A program made the translations under genes and the position numbers. From NCBI GenBank assembly GCA_913058395.1, contig CAJXQI010000009.1, positions 1 to 64,000 of the forward strand: a stretch of DNA of 64,000 nt, in the 5' to 3' direction. The notes under the pieces were generated by a model. It ran no database searches. It was not told the DNA's origin and worked only from the letters and a program-made list of their open reading frames with translations. Source of the stretch: an uncultured Colwellia sp. (GTDB lineage Bacteria; Pseudomonadota; Gammaproteobacteria; Enterobacterales; Alteromonadaceae). Shown here in pieces: positions 35,998 to 48,427 of the stretch. Numbering within the stretch: the stretch's first letter is position 1; every line of letters begins with the position of its first letter.

Positions 35998-37355
35998 GAC
36001 ACTGCTCTCCCTGCCGTAGCCACTTGCGTTCGTTTTGCTGATGACTCAGGATCATAGCGGCAACAGCCTTGTTCAATGTGCTGAAGAAAATCATCATGAA
36101 AATACTTTAATGCACTTCTTAAAGGTTCAACCGCTCCGGGTGCTAGAGCACAGTGGGTTTTACCAATCCACATAAAATCACAAAGTTTCGCTAGGGTGTC
36201 TAAATCTTCAATGCTACCTTTACCGTGTTCTATGCGTGTTAATACTTCAACCGCCCAGGGGGTGCCATCACGACAAGGCGTACACCAGCCACAAGATTCT
36301 TGCGCGAAAAAGCGCATTAAATTTAACACCATAGCAACCGGGCAATTTTTATCATCAAGCACAATCAAACCACCAGTTCCTAAACGACTACCGACCTTAG
36401 CAATAGAGTCATAATCCATCGGCGTATCTAAATGCTCTGCCACTAAAAAATCTGTTGATGCCCCGCCAGGTAGTAAACCGCGAAAGTTCAGTCCGTCTTG
36501 CATGCCGCCAGCATAATCAAATAAAACCTCGCGTAATGTTGGTCCCATCGGTAATTCCCATAAGCCCGGCGTTTTAACTCGGCCACAAGCACCATAAATT
36601 TTGCTACCAGCATCACTATTAGGCGCAATGGCTTGAAACCACTCAATGCCATTTTTTAAAATATGAGGCAGGTTTGATAACGTTTCGACATTATTAACGA
36701 TAGTTGGCTTACCAAATAAACCAACAACTTGTGGAAATGGCGGCTTAGCTCTTGGGTTTGCTCGTTTGCCTTCTAATGCATTAATTAGTGCGGTTTCTTC
36801 ACCGCAAATATATCGCCCAGCACTACAGTGAACATATAAGTCCAATGAATATTTACTGCCCTGAATTTTTTCACCTAGCCAGTTCTCTTGGTACGCTTCA
36901 TCAATGGCTTGTTGTAAACGTTTGGCAGCAAGGTGATATTCACCGCGAAGAAATATATAAGCTTTATTCGCGCCAATGGTGTAACCGGCAATAATCATTG
37001 CCTCGACTAACTGATGCGGTATGCCTTCAAGTAATAACCGATCTTTAAATGTACCAGGTTCCATCTCATCAGCATTGGCGACTAGGTATTTATTTCCAGG
37101 GGCATTTTCGTCATCCTCCGCAAACATGGGAACAAAGCTCCATTTCATTCCGGTTGGAAAACCGGCTCCCCCTCGTCCTTTTAAACCAGAGTTTTTAACA
37201 ATCTCTAGCACTTCATTCGGCGTATGTTCTAAAACAGCATGTTTTGCCCCCTGATAACCGCCATGCTGGCAGTACTCACTATAAGTTGGTGGTTGCTGTA
37301 AGTTCACCCATTCGGTTAGCGGCTTAATGTTGCTTGATTGCCAAGAGTCACTCAT
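35994..37355 (-). CDS. nuoF: NADH-quinone oxidoreductase subunit F (NADH/FMN site)
   Basis: NADH-oxidising subunit carrying FMN and cluster N3, 453 residues. Motifs are GLKGRGGAGFPTGMKWSF (NADH/FMN glycine-rich), YIFLRGEYHLAAKRL, YICGEETALINALEG and ESCGWCTPCRDG with a downstream Cys (cluster N3). The ATG at 37355 (MSDSWQSS) is chosen: TTAGCTAAGGAGC provides a Shine-Dalgarno, and it overlaps the end of nuoE by 8 nt. An in-frame ATG 45 nt earlier lies inside nuoE. Confidence 0.96.
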   Translation of the reverse strand: MSDSWQSSNIKPLTEWVNLQQPPTYSEYCQHGGYQGAKHAVLEHTPNEVLEIVKNSGLKGRGGAGFPTGMKWSFVPMFAEDDENAPGNKYLVANADEMEPGTFKDRLLLEGIPHQLVEAMIIAGYTIGANKAYIFLRGEYHLAAKRLQQAIDEAYQENWLGEKIQGSKYSLDLYVHCSAGRYICGEETALINALEGKRANPRAKPPFPQVVGLFGKPTIVNNVETLSNLPHILKNGIEWFQAIAPNSDAGSKIYGACGRVKTPGLWELPMGPTLREVLFDYAGGMQDGLNFRGLLPGGASTDFLVAEHLDTPMDYDSIAKVGSRLGTGGLIVLDDKNCPVAMVLNLMRFFAQESCGWCTPCRDGTPWAVEVLTRIEHGKGSIEDLDTLAKLCDFMWIGKTHCALAPGAVEPLRSALKYFHDDFLQHIEQGCCRYDPESSAKRTQVATAGRAVS

Positions 37356-37878
37356 GACTATGCTCCTTAGCTGCAAGGCGTTGCAAAATTTCAACTGCAC
37401 TTTCAGGTGTTAAGTGTTCATAATGCTCAGCGCCTATCATCATCACTGGCGCTTTGTCACAACCGCCTAAGCACGCATTAGAAAGCAAAGTAAATTTACC
37501 GTCGGTGGTAGTTTGGCCATAATCAATTTGCAGGTGTTGTTTAATGGCGGTAAGTACATCTTCTGTGGCCATTAAATGGCAGGCAATACTGTCGCATAGA
37601 TGAATGACATATTCGCCCACGGCTTGGCGATAAATTAAGTTATAAAATGTCGCAACCCCTTCTAATTGCGCAACCGGCATCGCTAATAAATCACTAATGG
37701 CATACAAGCTATCGTCACTTACCCAGCCGCGATGCGCTTGCACGACTTTTAGTGCTTCAATACCAGCAGCTTCACGCGTCTCCATAATGCTAGCCTCGTG
37801 CTCAATCGCCGCAATTTCATTTGCGGTAAGATAATGCTGATAATCAATAGTAATTGTGTCAATTGTTTCCATAGCCAT
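37348..37878 (-). CDS. nuoE: NADH-quinone oxidoreductase subunit E
   Basis: Thioredoxin-like [2Fe-2S] subunit (cluster N1a), 176 residues. The four ligands are in LCDSIACHLM and NACLGGCDKAPVMMI. VQAHRGWVSDDSLYAISDLL and VATFYNLIYRQAVG are family hallmarks. ATG 37878 and ATG 37872 are both in frame; the second has GAG at a better distance. It is separated from nuoCD by ~150 nt with no gene, the widest gap in the operon. Confidence 0.95.
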   Translation of the reverse strand: MAMETIDTITIDYQHYLTANEIAAIEHEASIMETREAAGIEALKVVQAHRGWVSDDSLYAISDLLAMPVAQLEGVATFYNLIYRQAVGEYVIHLCDSIACHLMATEDVLTAIKQHLQIDYGQTTTDGKFTLLSNACLGGCDKAPVMMIGAEHYEHLTPESAVEILQRLAAKEHSHE

Positions 37879-38027
37879 CTCGTTACTAATGCTAATACTG
37901 GTTAGTTCGTCATGATTAGTTAGTTGAAATTAGTCGTTACTAATCTTCAGTTTCATCATTTACGCTTTGCTCATTTGTCTTACTTCTAGCTTCAATTTCT
38001 GAAGCTAATTATGCTTTCAGTTAAAAT

Positions 38028-39857
38028 TTATCGGTCAACATCTGCCATCACATAATCAACACTGCCTAAGGTCGCGATAAGATCTGCCACCATTTGTCCT
38101 TTACTGATCAGTGGCAACATTTGTAAATGTGCAAAGCTTGGCGTGCGAATACGTGTGCGATAACTCATGGTGCTGCCATCACTGATCAAGTGATACGCCA
38201 TAATGCCTTTCGTTGCTTCAACACTGACAGATACCTCGCCAGCAGGGATCACAGGGCCCCAAGAAACATTAAGAAAATGTGGAATAAGCGTGTCGATATC
38301 TTTCATAGTGCGATCTTTCATTGGCGGTGTTGTTTGCGGGTGTTCTGCTTTATATGGCCCTTCTGGCATATTATTTAGGCATTGCTCAATAATACGAATA
38401 CTTTGTCGCATCTCTTCAACCCGCACTCGGCAACGATCATAGCAATCACCGTTATGACCAAGCGGCACTTCAAAATCAAATTGGTCGTAGCCGCTATAAG
38501 GTCGTTGTTTACGCATATCCCATGAATAACCTGTTGCCCTCAAACCAGGCCCGGTGACGCCCCACTCAATGGCTTCTTGGCTTGAATAAGCGCCAATACC
38601 AACAGTACGTTGTTTCAAAATAGCGTTTTGCATAACCATTTTTTCGTATTCATCCAAACGCTTAGGTAAGTAATTTACATAGTCGCGTACTAAGGTATCC
38701 CAGCCTTTTGGTAAATCTTGCGCGACACCGCCAATGCGAAACCAACTAGGGTGCATACGTGCACCAGTAAACGCTTCGATAATGCCAAAAAGTTTTTCAC
38801 GGTCGATAAACATATAAAAAATAGGTGAAAGCGCACCAATGTCTTGTGCAAAAGTGCCGTAAAACAGTAAATGACTAAGGATGCGAAACATTTCTGAGGT
38901 CATAATACGAATAACTTTCGCGCGATCAGGTACTTGAATACCAGCAAGCTTTTCAACCGCCATCACATAAGGAAAGTTATTCATCACGCCGCCGAGATAA
39001 TCAATGCGGTCGGTGTATGGAATGTAGCTATGCCAAGACTGTCGCTCGCCCATTTTTTCAGCACCACGATGGTGGTATCCAATATCGGGAACACAGTCGA
39101 CTATTTCTTCACCTTCCATTTGCAAAACAATGCGAAATGCGCCATGAACACTTGGGTGGTTTGGCCCCAAGTTTAAAAACATAAAGTCGCTGTCTTTACT
39201 TTGCCGTTTCATGCCCCAGGCTTCAGGGTTAAATTGCAAAGCTTTCTGTTCGATATCTTGTTGGTATGGCGGCAGAGTAAAAGGGTCCATTTCCGTCGCG
39301 CGAGCAGGATGGGTTTTCAGTAATGGGTGCCCTTGCCAAGTATTAGGCATTAAAATGCGAGTTAAGTAGGGGTGATTGTCAAAAACAATACCAAACATGT
39401 CCCATACTTCGCGTTCATACCAATTTGCATTTGGCCAAAAACTACAAACACTGTCTAATGAGCTAGCATTTAAGTTATCACTTGAACTCTTACTTGTAGA
39501 TAATGCGACTTTAATCCGAATGTCTTGATTACGTTGATATGAACGTAAGTGATAACTTACGGTAAACACTTTTGCTAGTGGTGACTTATGTTGCTTTTCA
39601 CTTTCATCTATTGCGGTAATATCAAAGCAGAAATCGAAAGGTTTATAGAGTTCATGCCTTAAAACATGCATCAATTTAATCAGTTGTTTTTTATCAAGCC
39701 AAAATGAAGGAATATCATCGACAATATTTTCAATCGCGGTCACTGCCTGTAAATTCAGCTCAGGTGAAATCGTCATTATTTCATCAAGCAGCGGAACTGC
39801 TTGATGCATTTGCCAATCTTTACTCGCTTTGATATCAACTTCAGTCACTATCAACAT
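38028..39857 (-). CDS. nuoCD: NADH-quinone oxidoreductase fused subunit C/D
   Basis: Fusion of the 30-kDa and 49-kDa subunits, 609 residues; the fusion is typical of gammaproteobacteria. The N-terminal NuoC part (~1-190) has [20 protein letters not shown], and the NuoD part (~205-609) has [18 protein letters not shown] and [12 protein letters not shown], with the quinone-site His and Tyr region. It is the core of the quinone cavity with NuoB and NuoH. Start uncertain: ATG 39857 has AAAGG immediately before it, so GTG 39848, nine nt further, may be used instead. Confidence 0.95.
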   Translation of the reverse strand: MLIVTEVDIKASKDWQMHQAVPLLDEIMTISPELNLQAVTAIENIVDDIPSFWLDKKQLIKLMHVLRHELYKPFDFCFDITAIDESEKQHKSPLAKVFTVSYHLRSYQRNQDIRIKVALSTSKSSSDNLNASSLDSVCSFWPNANWYEREVWDMFGIVFDNHPYLTRILMPNTWQGHPLLKTHPARATEMDPFTLPPYQQDIEQKALQFNPEAWGMKRQSKDSDFMFLNLGPNHPSVHGAFRIVLQMEGEEIVDCVPDIGYHHRGAEKMGERQSWHSYIPYTDRIDYLGGVMNNFPYVMAVEKLAGIQVPDRAKVIRIMTSEMFRILSHLLFYGTFAQDIGALSPIFYMFIDREKLFGIIEAFTGARMHPSWFRIGGVAQDLPKGWDTLVRDYVNYLPKRLDEYEKMVMQNAILKQRTVGIGAYSSQEAIEWGVTGPGLRATGYSWDMRKQRPYSGYDQFDFEVPLGHNGDCYDRCRVRVEEMRQSIRIIEQCLNNMPEGPYKAEHPQTTPPMKDRTMKDIDTLIPHFLNVSWGPVIPAGEVSVSVEATKGIMAYHLISDGSTMSYRTRIRTPSFAHLQMLPLISKGQMVADLIATLGSVDYVMADVDR

Positions 39858-39944
39858 CCTTTGCCACTATAAAATTTTTATTATTAGTTGTTGTGCTTAC
39901 ATTTTTGCTTGGTAACGCTTAATTATTAAAAACTAACTCCGCCT

Positions 39945-40583
39945 TCACACCTGATCAGGTGAATCAAGGTTTGTTACTTGAATACGCTCATCGTGCTTAA
40001 TGTCTCTTAATGACGGCTTTGCTATTTGACTAACATTTTGTTCACCTACCACCCAACTTAATGGTCTTGGTTGATGCTCAATGTTGGTTTGTAAAAGTAA
40101 TAAGGCTTCAAGTAGCGCTTCTGGACGAGGCGGGCAACCCGGCACATAAACATCAACCGGAATAAATTTATCTACCCCTTGCACAACGCTATAGATGTCA
40201 TACATACCACCAGAATTAGCACATGAACCCATTGAAATAATCCAACGTGGCTCTAATAATTGTTCATAAAGATGCTGAATAACCGGAGCCATTTTACGAA
40301 AACACGTACCGGAAATTACCATCAAATCAGCTTGTCTTGGTGTTGCTCTAATAACCTCTGCGCCAAAACGAGCAATATCATGACGTGAGGTAAAGCTAGT
40401 TGCCATTTCGACATAGCAACAGCTCAAGCCAAAATTAAATGGCCAAATGGAGTTTTTACGCCCCCAGTTCACCATGTCATCGAGCTTTGCCATAAATACA
40501 TTTCGTTTTAACTCTTCTTCCGAAACGCCTTTTACCTGACTCATGGCTTCGTCTAATTTCGCTTTAGTTAACGACCACTCCAT
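39945..40583 (-). CDS. nuoB: NADH-quinone oxidoreductase subunit B
   Basis: Subunit holding the terminal [4Fe-4S] cluster N2, which reduces quinone; 212 residues. Ligands are the adjacent Cys pair in [12 protein letters not shown], the Cys in [13 protein letters not shown] and the one in [15 protein letters not shown]. The ATG shares one base with the nuoA stop (TAATG). Confidence 0.97.
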   Translation of the reverse strand: MEWSLTKAKLDEAMSQVKGVSEEELKRNVFMAKLDDMVNWGRKNSIWPFNFGLSCCYVEMATSFTSRHDIARFGAEVIRATPRQADLMVISGTCFRKMAPVIQHLYEQLLEPRWIISMGSCANSGGMYDIYSVVQGVDKFIPVDVYVPGCPPRPEALLEALLLLQTNIEHQPRPLSWVVGEQNVSQIAKPSLRDIKHDERIQVTNLDSPDQV

Positions 40584-41056
40584 TACAGCTGTCCTTTATT
40601 GGGGCCAAAAATTTCAGGCTCTGAACCTTGTAGCTCTTTTTGTTGCATGCGTTGCAGTTGTGTTTGTCGAAAGGGTTGATGACGCTTTTTCAATTCCAAC
40701 GCGCCAATGCGAACTAAGTAAATTAATGCGGCTAACAAAATCACAATAAAAATGCTGGCTTCAATAAAGCCTGCCCAGCCGACATCATCAAAGGCAATAA
40801 CCCAAGCGAAAAGGTAAATAGTTTCTAAATCGAAAATAACGAAGAAAATAGCGTATAAAAAGAAATGGTTAGTAAAACGGGTTTTATTATCAGAAACAGA
40901 AATGATACCGGATTCATAAGGCGTATTTTTCGCCCGCAGCTTTCCCTTTGGACCAAGAAAGTGCGACAGCAACATCATAAAGATGAGCATACCAGCCAAT
41001 ATAATAAAGTAAGCCGCGATCGGCCATACTTGAGATATTTGATCTGATGCTTCCAC
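40583..41056 (-). CDS. nuoA: NADH-quinone oxidoreductase subunit A
   Basis: First gene of the operon, 157 residues with three membrane helices (~12-35, 70-90 and 95-120). NTPYESGI and [20 protein letters not shown] are conserved in the ND3 family. The C-terminal ~35 residues are polar and charged, as in other gammaproteobacterial NuoA. GAGGGC lies just before the ATG at 41056. The promoter must be in the 630-bp spacer upstream. Confidence 0.95.
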   Translation of the reverse strand: MEASDQISQVWPIAAYFIILAGMLIFMMLLSHFLGPKGKLRAKNTPYESGIISVSDNKTRFTNHFFLYAIFFVIFDLETIYLFAWVIAFDDVGWAGFIEASIFIVILLAALIYLVRIGALELKKRHQPFRQTQLQRMQQKELQGSEPEIFGPNKGQL

Positions 41057-41462
41057 AAAGCCCTCACTTATTCATCAAAACATAGTTAAAAACTACAAAT
41101 CGACAGACAGCAAACTTATCGATATACCTAATTTGCGATACTTACCTTCAAAAATACGGTTACTTCAGTACAAACTCGAAAAAGAGTGCATAGCTATTTA
41201 TATAGTTCGATATAAAAGTAAGTTAGATAAGTTTCCAATTTCATTGAAATCAACAGCGGAGAAGCAACTAAGTGTATGGGCAATACTATTTTTAAATGTA
41301 TTCTAGGTAGGCTAAATACCTAACCGTATAGGGAGCTGATTAATACCATTTAAACAATCCGCTCACTGCTTTTACTTATTATTGTTATTCCGCTTTCGCT
41401 AACTTTCTCTCTTCATTATTCCTACTGAGATAGCACCTATAACCAGATATTCATTTGTTAAT

Positions 41463-41480
41463 TAATACCAATTGGTATTA
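41463..41480. promoter_or_regulatory. Perfect 18-bp palindrome TAATACCAATTGGTATTA
   Basis: An exact dyad, ~410 bp upstream of nuoA. The half-site TAATACCA recurs as TAATACCAT at 41341, and AATACCAAA/TTTGGTATT forms part of the repeat cluster at 4900-4939. Size and symmetry fit a dimeric repressor operator, but a dispersed intergenic repeat is equally possible. Confidence 0.5.
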
Positions 41481-41632
41481 GCAATATTTTCATAAGTAAC
41501 TTTTGCTAATATTCTTTACAAAATACCACATTGAAAAATATTGCTGATATTTTGAGTATAGAAAAGAATTGAAATAATGCTTATTTTTTAAGCTATTATT
41601 GGCGTTTTAGAATTTAGCGAGCGCTAAAGCTA

Positions 41633-41665
41633 ATAAACACGGCGCTTGCCGTGTTTATTTTTTTA
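41633..41665. terminator. Strong hairpin at the 3' end of the Lon-like gene
   Basis: Twelve-bp stem AATAAACACGGC/GCCGTGTTTATT with loop GCTT. The plus strand has TTTTT after it; the minus strand has TAGCTTTAG. It starts ~25 nt after the stop of the minus-strand Lon-like gene, so it may act there as a weak terminator and also block antisense transcription. Confidence 0.55.
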
Positions 41666-41689
41666 AAGATATGTGACTTGATGGTTTTA

Positions 41690-44083
41690 TTATTCTTCTT
41701 CCGCACCATTGATCAATTCAGAAAAGTCCGACAGTTTATTTAATACCAAACCGTGAATTGATTTTTTTGGATAACGGCCCGTTCGGCTCATTTCTCCTGC
41801 TGGCAGCCCCATTAAAACTTCTACCGCTTGATCAATATTTTCTACGGCATAAATAGAAAACATGTCATTTTCCACTGCTTCAATAACTTCAGGTGCTAGC
41901 ATAAGATTAATTTCATTAGTCTTAGGAATAATTACCCCTTGCTTACCGGTTAAGCCTTTATCTTTACATAAGCGATAAAAACCTTCTATTTTCTCATTTG
42001 CACCGCCAATCGACTGCACCTCTCCATGCTGATTCATTGAACCTGTAATCGCGATACCTTGAGCAATAGGTAAGTTAGCAATAGCTGAAATTAGCGCACA
42101 CAGCTCAGCCATGGAAGCACTGTCACCGTCAATATGACCGTATGATTGTTCAATAGCAATGTTGGCAGATATAGTTACCGGAAAATTTTGACCGTATTTA
42201 TGACCTAAATACCCGGTTAAAATCAACACACCTTTTGAGTGAATCGATTTGCCTAAGTCTACTTCACGTTCAATATCGGTAACACCTTGGCTACCTGCAT
42301 ATACGGTAGCAGTGATACGAGCAGGCGTACCAAAAACGCTATCACCAATTTCGAGTACGGTTAAACCATTTATATTACCAATTTTGTCACCGTCAGTATC
42401 AATCAACAGTTGTCGCTCTTTTATTTCTTCTAACCAAGCTTCACTCATTCTTCCGGTACGGCGCTGCTTCGCAGCTAATGCCATAGCAACATGTTTACCG
42501 CATAAACCATTACTAGCATCAGACAGCTTCCAAAGGTAAAACGCTTCATCTAGCAAGTCATTCACTTGTACTATATTGGCAGAAATTTTTTCCTGATGTT
42601 CGGCACGCCTTAAGGCATATTTTACTAGTTCTAATACCGCTTCTTCGGTAACTTCTGGATAATTATTACGATGTGCACGTTGACGAATAAGGTTAGCGTA
42701 ATCATTCAAGTTGCTATGATTCTTATCTAAATGACGATCAAAATCAGCCAGTACTCTAAATAGCTCAGTAAATTCTTGATCATAGTCTTGCAAAGTATAA
42801 TAAATTTCAGGATCGCCCAATAGAATCACTTTGACTTTCAAAGGAATTTTTTCAGGTTGTAAACTAAATGCGCCAGGTTGAGCGTATTCAGAATACGGAT
42901 TTTCAATGGTAATTTCTTGTGATTTTAGCGCCAACTTTAGTCGTGCCCAAACCAAAGGTTGAGTTAACAACTTATCAGCTTCAAGCAACAAATAGCCGCC
43001 ATTAGCTTTATGCAATGCACCCGGCCTGATCAAGCGATAACTGGTATAGCTACTACCTTGAAAACTAGCAAAATCAACATGACCAAATAAATTTTGAAAG
43101 GTTGGATTTTGCTCATAAACTACCGGAGCGCCTTCGTCAGCAGTCCGCGGTACTAATAAGTTTGGTAAAAAACGTTCAACCATCAATTTACGCATATCTT
43201 TGTCGTTGCTAGATTCTGCACTTTCATCAACCAGAATTTCCAACACCGCGTCTACAACATGGTCTTTTACTTTAGAAAGGTATTTTAGCACGCCAATATT
43301 ACTGGTGAATTCATGCTCAAGTTCTTTCAAAAATGGACGAATGCTATTTTCTGCAGTTTCGTATTTAAGCTTACGAAATTTGTCTGATGAAATACGCTTC
43401 CATTGCGGTAACTCAATTAATTTTTCTGACAGGAAGTCTTCTAGCTTGGCCAACTTTACGTAAAATTCGGCGCGGTTTGACTCTTTTAAGTTAGCAAATT
43501 CTTTATCATTTAGCGGTTTGCCATCAACTAACGGTGAAAAACCAATCTCACCATTTTCTTCATAAAGCACCACTTCATTTTTTAATGCCGTTTCTTCAAC
43601 TTCAGCAATAGCTTCGTCGTATTTTTCATTAAACTCACGGTCAATCGCCGCTTTTTGCCTTTGGTAACCCGGGTTATCAAAAATTTCAGGAAATAAGTCC
43701 ATCAATTCATCGATAAAGGTATTTATACGCGTTAGTAACTGCTTACCATCACCTGGACTAACATAAAGTTTATGTGGTGAATTAGTATCATCAAAGTTAT
43801 TTATGTAGCACCATTCTGGTGGTGTCGGCTCTTTACTTGCTGTTGCCGACAACATTTGTTTAATTAGTGTTTGTCGGCCAGTACCATGTTCTCCCATGGC
43901 ATAAACGTTAAAACCAGGTGCGTCCATTGATAGTCCAAAAGTCAGCGCTTCTTTTGCCCTTTCGTGACCAATAAAAATTTGTTCTATTTCTGATGTCGGT
44001 GTATCACTTGCAAATTGTTCTACCGTCAGGTTTGCGGTTAATTGGCATGGTTTTAGTCGTACACTTGTAGACACTTTTGTCAT
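41690..44083 (-). CDS. Lon-like AAA+ protease (LonC/YcbZ type)
   Basis: ATP-dependent serine protease family related to Lon but lacking the Lon N-terminal domain. The 797-residue protein has a Walker A-like GEHGTGRQT near 65, a long helical insert (~140-330), GGYLLLEADKLL as a Walker B-like segment, and a C-terminal Lon peptidase domain. The catalytic dyad is Ser655 (DGDSASMAEL) and Lys698 (GGANEKIEGF), 43 residues apart as in Lon. It belongs to the set that includes E. coli YcbZ. The Walker A Lys is replaced (GTGRQT), so ATP hydrolysis may be weak. Substrates are unknown. It starts at ATG 44083. Confidence 0.88.
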   Translation of the reverse strand: MTKVSTSVRLKPCQLTANLTVEQFASDTPTSEIEQIFIGHERAKEALTFGLSMDAPGFNVYAMGEHGTGRQTLIKQMLSATASKEPTPPEWCYINNFDDTNSPHKLYVSPGDGKQLLTRINTFIDELMDLFPEIFDNPGYQRQKAAIDREFNEKYDEAIAEVEETALKNEVVLYEENGEIGFSPLVDGKPLNDKEFANLKESNRAEFYVKLAKLEDFLSEKLIELPQWKRISSDKFRKLKYETAENSIRPFLKELEHEFTSNIGVLKYLSKVKDHVVDAVLEILVDESAESSNDKDMRKLMVERFLPNLLVPRTADEGAPVVYEQNPTFQNLFGHVDFASFQGSSYTSYRLIRPGALHKANGGYLLLEADKLLTQPLVWARLKLALKSQEITIENPYSEYAQPGAFSLQPEKIPLKVKVILLGDPEIYYTLQDYDQEFTELFRVLADFDRHLDKNHSNLNDYANLIRQRAHRNNYPEVTEEAVLELVKYALRRAEHQEKISANIVQVNDLLDEAFYLWKLSDASNGLCGKHVAMALAAKQRRTGRMSEAWLEEIKERQLLIDTDGDKIGNINGLTVLEIGDSVFGTPARITATVYAGSQGVTDIEREVDLGKSIHSKGVLILTGYLGHKYGQNFPVTISANIAIEQSYGHIDGDSASMAELCALISAIANLPIAQGIAITGSMNQHGEVQSIGGANEKIEGFYRLCKDKGLTGKQGVIIPKTNEINLMLAPEVIEAVENDMFSIYAVENIDQAVEVLMGLPAGEMSRTGRYPKKSIHGLVLNKLSDFSELINGAEEE

Positions 44084-44315
44084 AGAAAATCTCTCGGGAA
44101 TGCGGTTTTAATAAAAATGAAGTAACGGTTCACTTAATTGTATTTCTTACCTAGCTATTATTATATTAATGCGATGAATACGGGTAATGATACTGAGTGA
44201 AATACAGTGTACCGTGAGATATAGCTTTTGAGCAAAAACAATAACAAAAAAGTTCAATAAGCCACTAATAACCAAACATTAACTGAACTATAACTGAACA
44301 ACAACTAAACAAGAA

Positions 44316-44801
44316 TTAAGGCATTAGGCTAATACGTTGAAAGTCTTTACCGCCACATTCGATACAATCAGTAATAACATTGGCATGGGTATAAGTAATG
44401 CTATGCTGGCATTGTTGGCAGATTAATTGTCCAAAGCCAACATAATCACCGACATGGTATTCCCCTTGGTGCTGAAAATCATCAACTAACTCCGTCCATT
44501 CAACTTGTGATTGATCGGTTATTTTAGCTAAGCTTGCCCATACATTTTCATGTAATAATTCCAGATAAATCGAATGCTTAATATCTGATTGATACTGCTG
44601 ATAAAATTCATTAAGGTCATACTTTAGGTTATCAATAAATTGCTTAACTTGCTGTTCTGGAATTTGTTCTGCGGCAATAAGCATATTTTTAGCCTGAGTA
44701 ATTAATTCAACTACCGAACGCATTTCATGCTGATTAGTGTCTTCAAGCCAAACTTGTAGTTTTTGATAGACCGTTTGAAAACGAGATTGTTGCTCTTTCA
44801 T
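44316..44801 (-). CDS. ybeL: YbeL-type zinc-ribbon protein (DUF1451)
   Basis: A 161-residue protein with a helical, acidic N-terminal half and a C-terminal zinc ribbon with Cys pairs ICQQCQHSITYTH and DCIECGGKDF. The family is found next to leuS in many gammaproteobacteria, as here (divergent). AAAGGAGGCGAT gives a very strong Shine-Dalgarno for ATG 44801; an earlier in-frame start at 44864 would add 21 residues without one. The function is unknown; Zn binding is inferred from the Cys pattern. Confidence 0.88.
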   Translation of the reverse strand: MKEQQSRFQTVYQKLQVWLEDTNQHEMRSVVELITQAKNMLIAAEQIPEQQVKQFIDNLKYDLNEFYQQYQSDIKHSIYLELLHENVWASLAKITDQSQVEWTELVDDFQHQGEYHVGDYVGFGQLICQQCQHSITYTHANVITDCIECGGKDFQRISLMP

Positions 44802-47728
<2,927 letters not shown>

Positions 47729-47741
47729 GTTTATGAAATCG

Positions 47742-47772
47742 CAGCGCAATAACTGATATAGTCATTGCGCTG
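47742..47772 (+). terminator. Hairpin between leuS and lptE without a U tract
   Basis: CAGCGCAAT (47742-47750) pairs with ATTGCGCTG (47764-47772); the loop contains a further ACT/AGT pairing. AAATTTAG follows, so it is not a classical terminator. It might stabilise the 3' end of leuS mRNA or reduce read-through to lptE. Confidence 0.35.
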
Positions 47773-47885
47773 AAATTTAGAAGTATCTACCATTAGTTTA
47801 GGCGTTAGGTACTTATTAAATTTTTAGTTTTTAACTCGTTATTTTTACTTAAATATTTTTACCTATCTCAATAAGTGAACAATTT

Positions 47886-48392
47886 ATGACTCAATCAATA
47901 ATTCGCCAAGTCGGTATCTTTATTTCATTTAGCCTGTTATCGATAATGCTAAATGGTTGTGGCTTCCAACTGCGTGGCAATTATTTATTAGCACCTGAAT
48001 TACAAACTATTGAATTTAGCTCAGTTGATAAATTTGGTGAATTAACCCGCTTGGTCAAACAGCATCTAACAATTAATGATGTTAAGCTAGTAAAAACAAG
48101 CGCTAAACCAATTCCTCAAATGCGTATCTTGCAAGACAACCTAGACAGAAGAACGCTATCAGTTTTCCCGAATGGTCAAGTTGCCGAATACGAGCTTATT
48201 TACACAGTACGTTATCAAGTACTGATCCCAGGTAAAGAGATACAAGATTTCAACTTTGAGCTAAACCGTGATTATCAAGATGACCCTGATATTGCCCTAG
48301 CAAAGAGTCGTGAATTATCATTAATGTTACGTGAAATGCGTCAAGAAGCAGCAAATAAAATCTTACGTGATATGGCTAGTATTCAGCTATAA
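47886..48392 (+). CDS. lptE: LPS-assembly lipoprotein LptE
   Basis: Outer-membrane lipoprotein that plugs the LptD barrel and helps insert lipopolysaccharide. The 168-residue protein has a signal peptide with lipobox MLNGC (Cys25), followed at once by GFQLRGNY, the most conserved family segment. The rest has alternating beta strands with LDRRTLSVFPNGQVAEYEL. It lies between leuS and holA, the order found in enterics. Confidence 0.95.
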   Translation: MTQSIIRQVGIFISFSLLSIMLNGCGFQLRGNYLLAPELQTIEFSSVDKFGELTRLVKQHLTINDVKLVKTSAKPIPQMRILQDNLDRRTLSVFPNGQVAEYELIYTVRYQVLIPGKEIQDFNFELNRDYQDDPDIALAKSRELSLMLREMRQEAANKILRDMASIQL

Positions 48393-48427
48393 GCTAGCGA
48401 CAACAACTTACCCTATAAGTAGCTAAT

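Larger units (their letters stand above)
41057..41689. other. Spacer upstream of the nuo operon
   Basis: About 630 bp without a gene, between nuoA and the convergent end of the Lon-like gene (both on the minus strand). It holds an 18-bp perfect palindrome at 41463-41480, a related half TAATACCAT at 41341, and a strong hairpin at 41633-41660. It should contain the nuo promoter; no single -10/-35 pair stood out. Confidence 0.55.
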
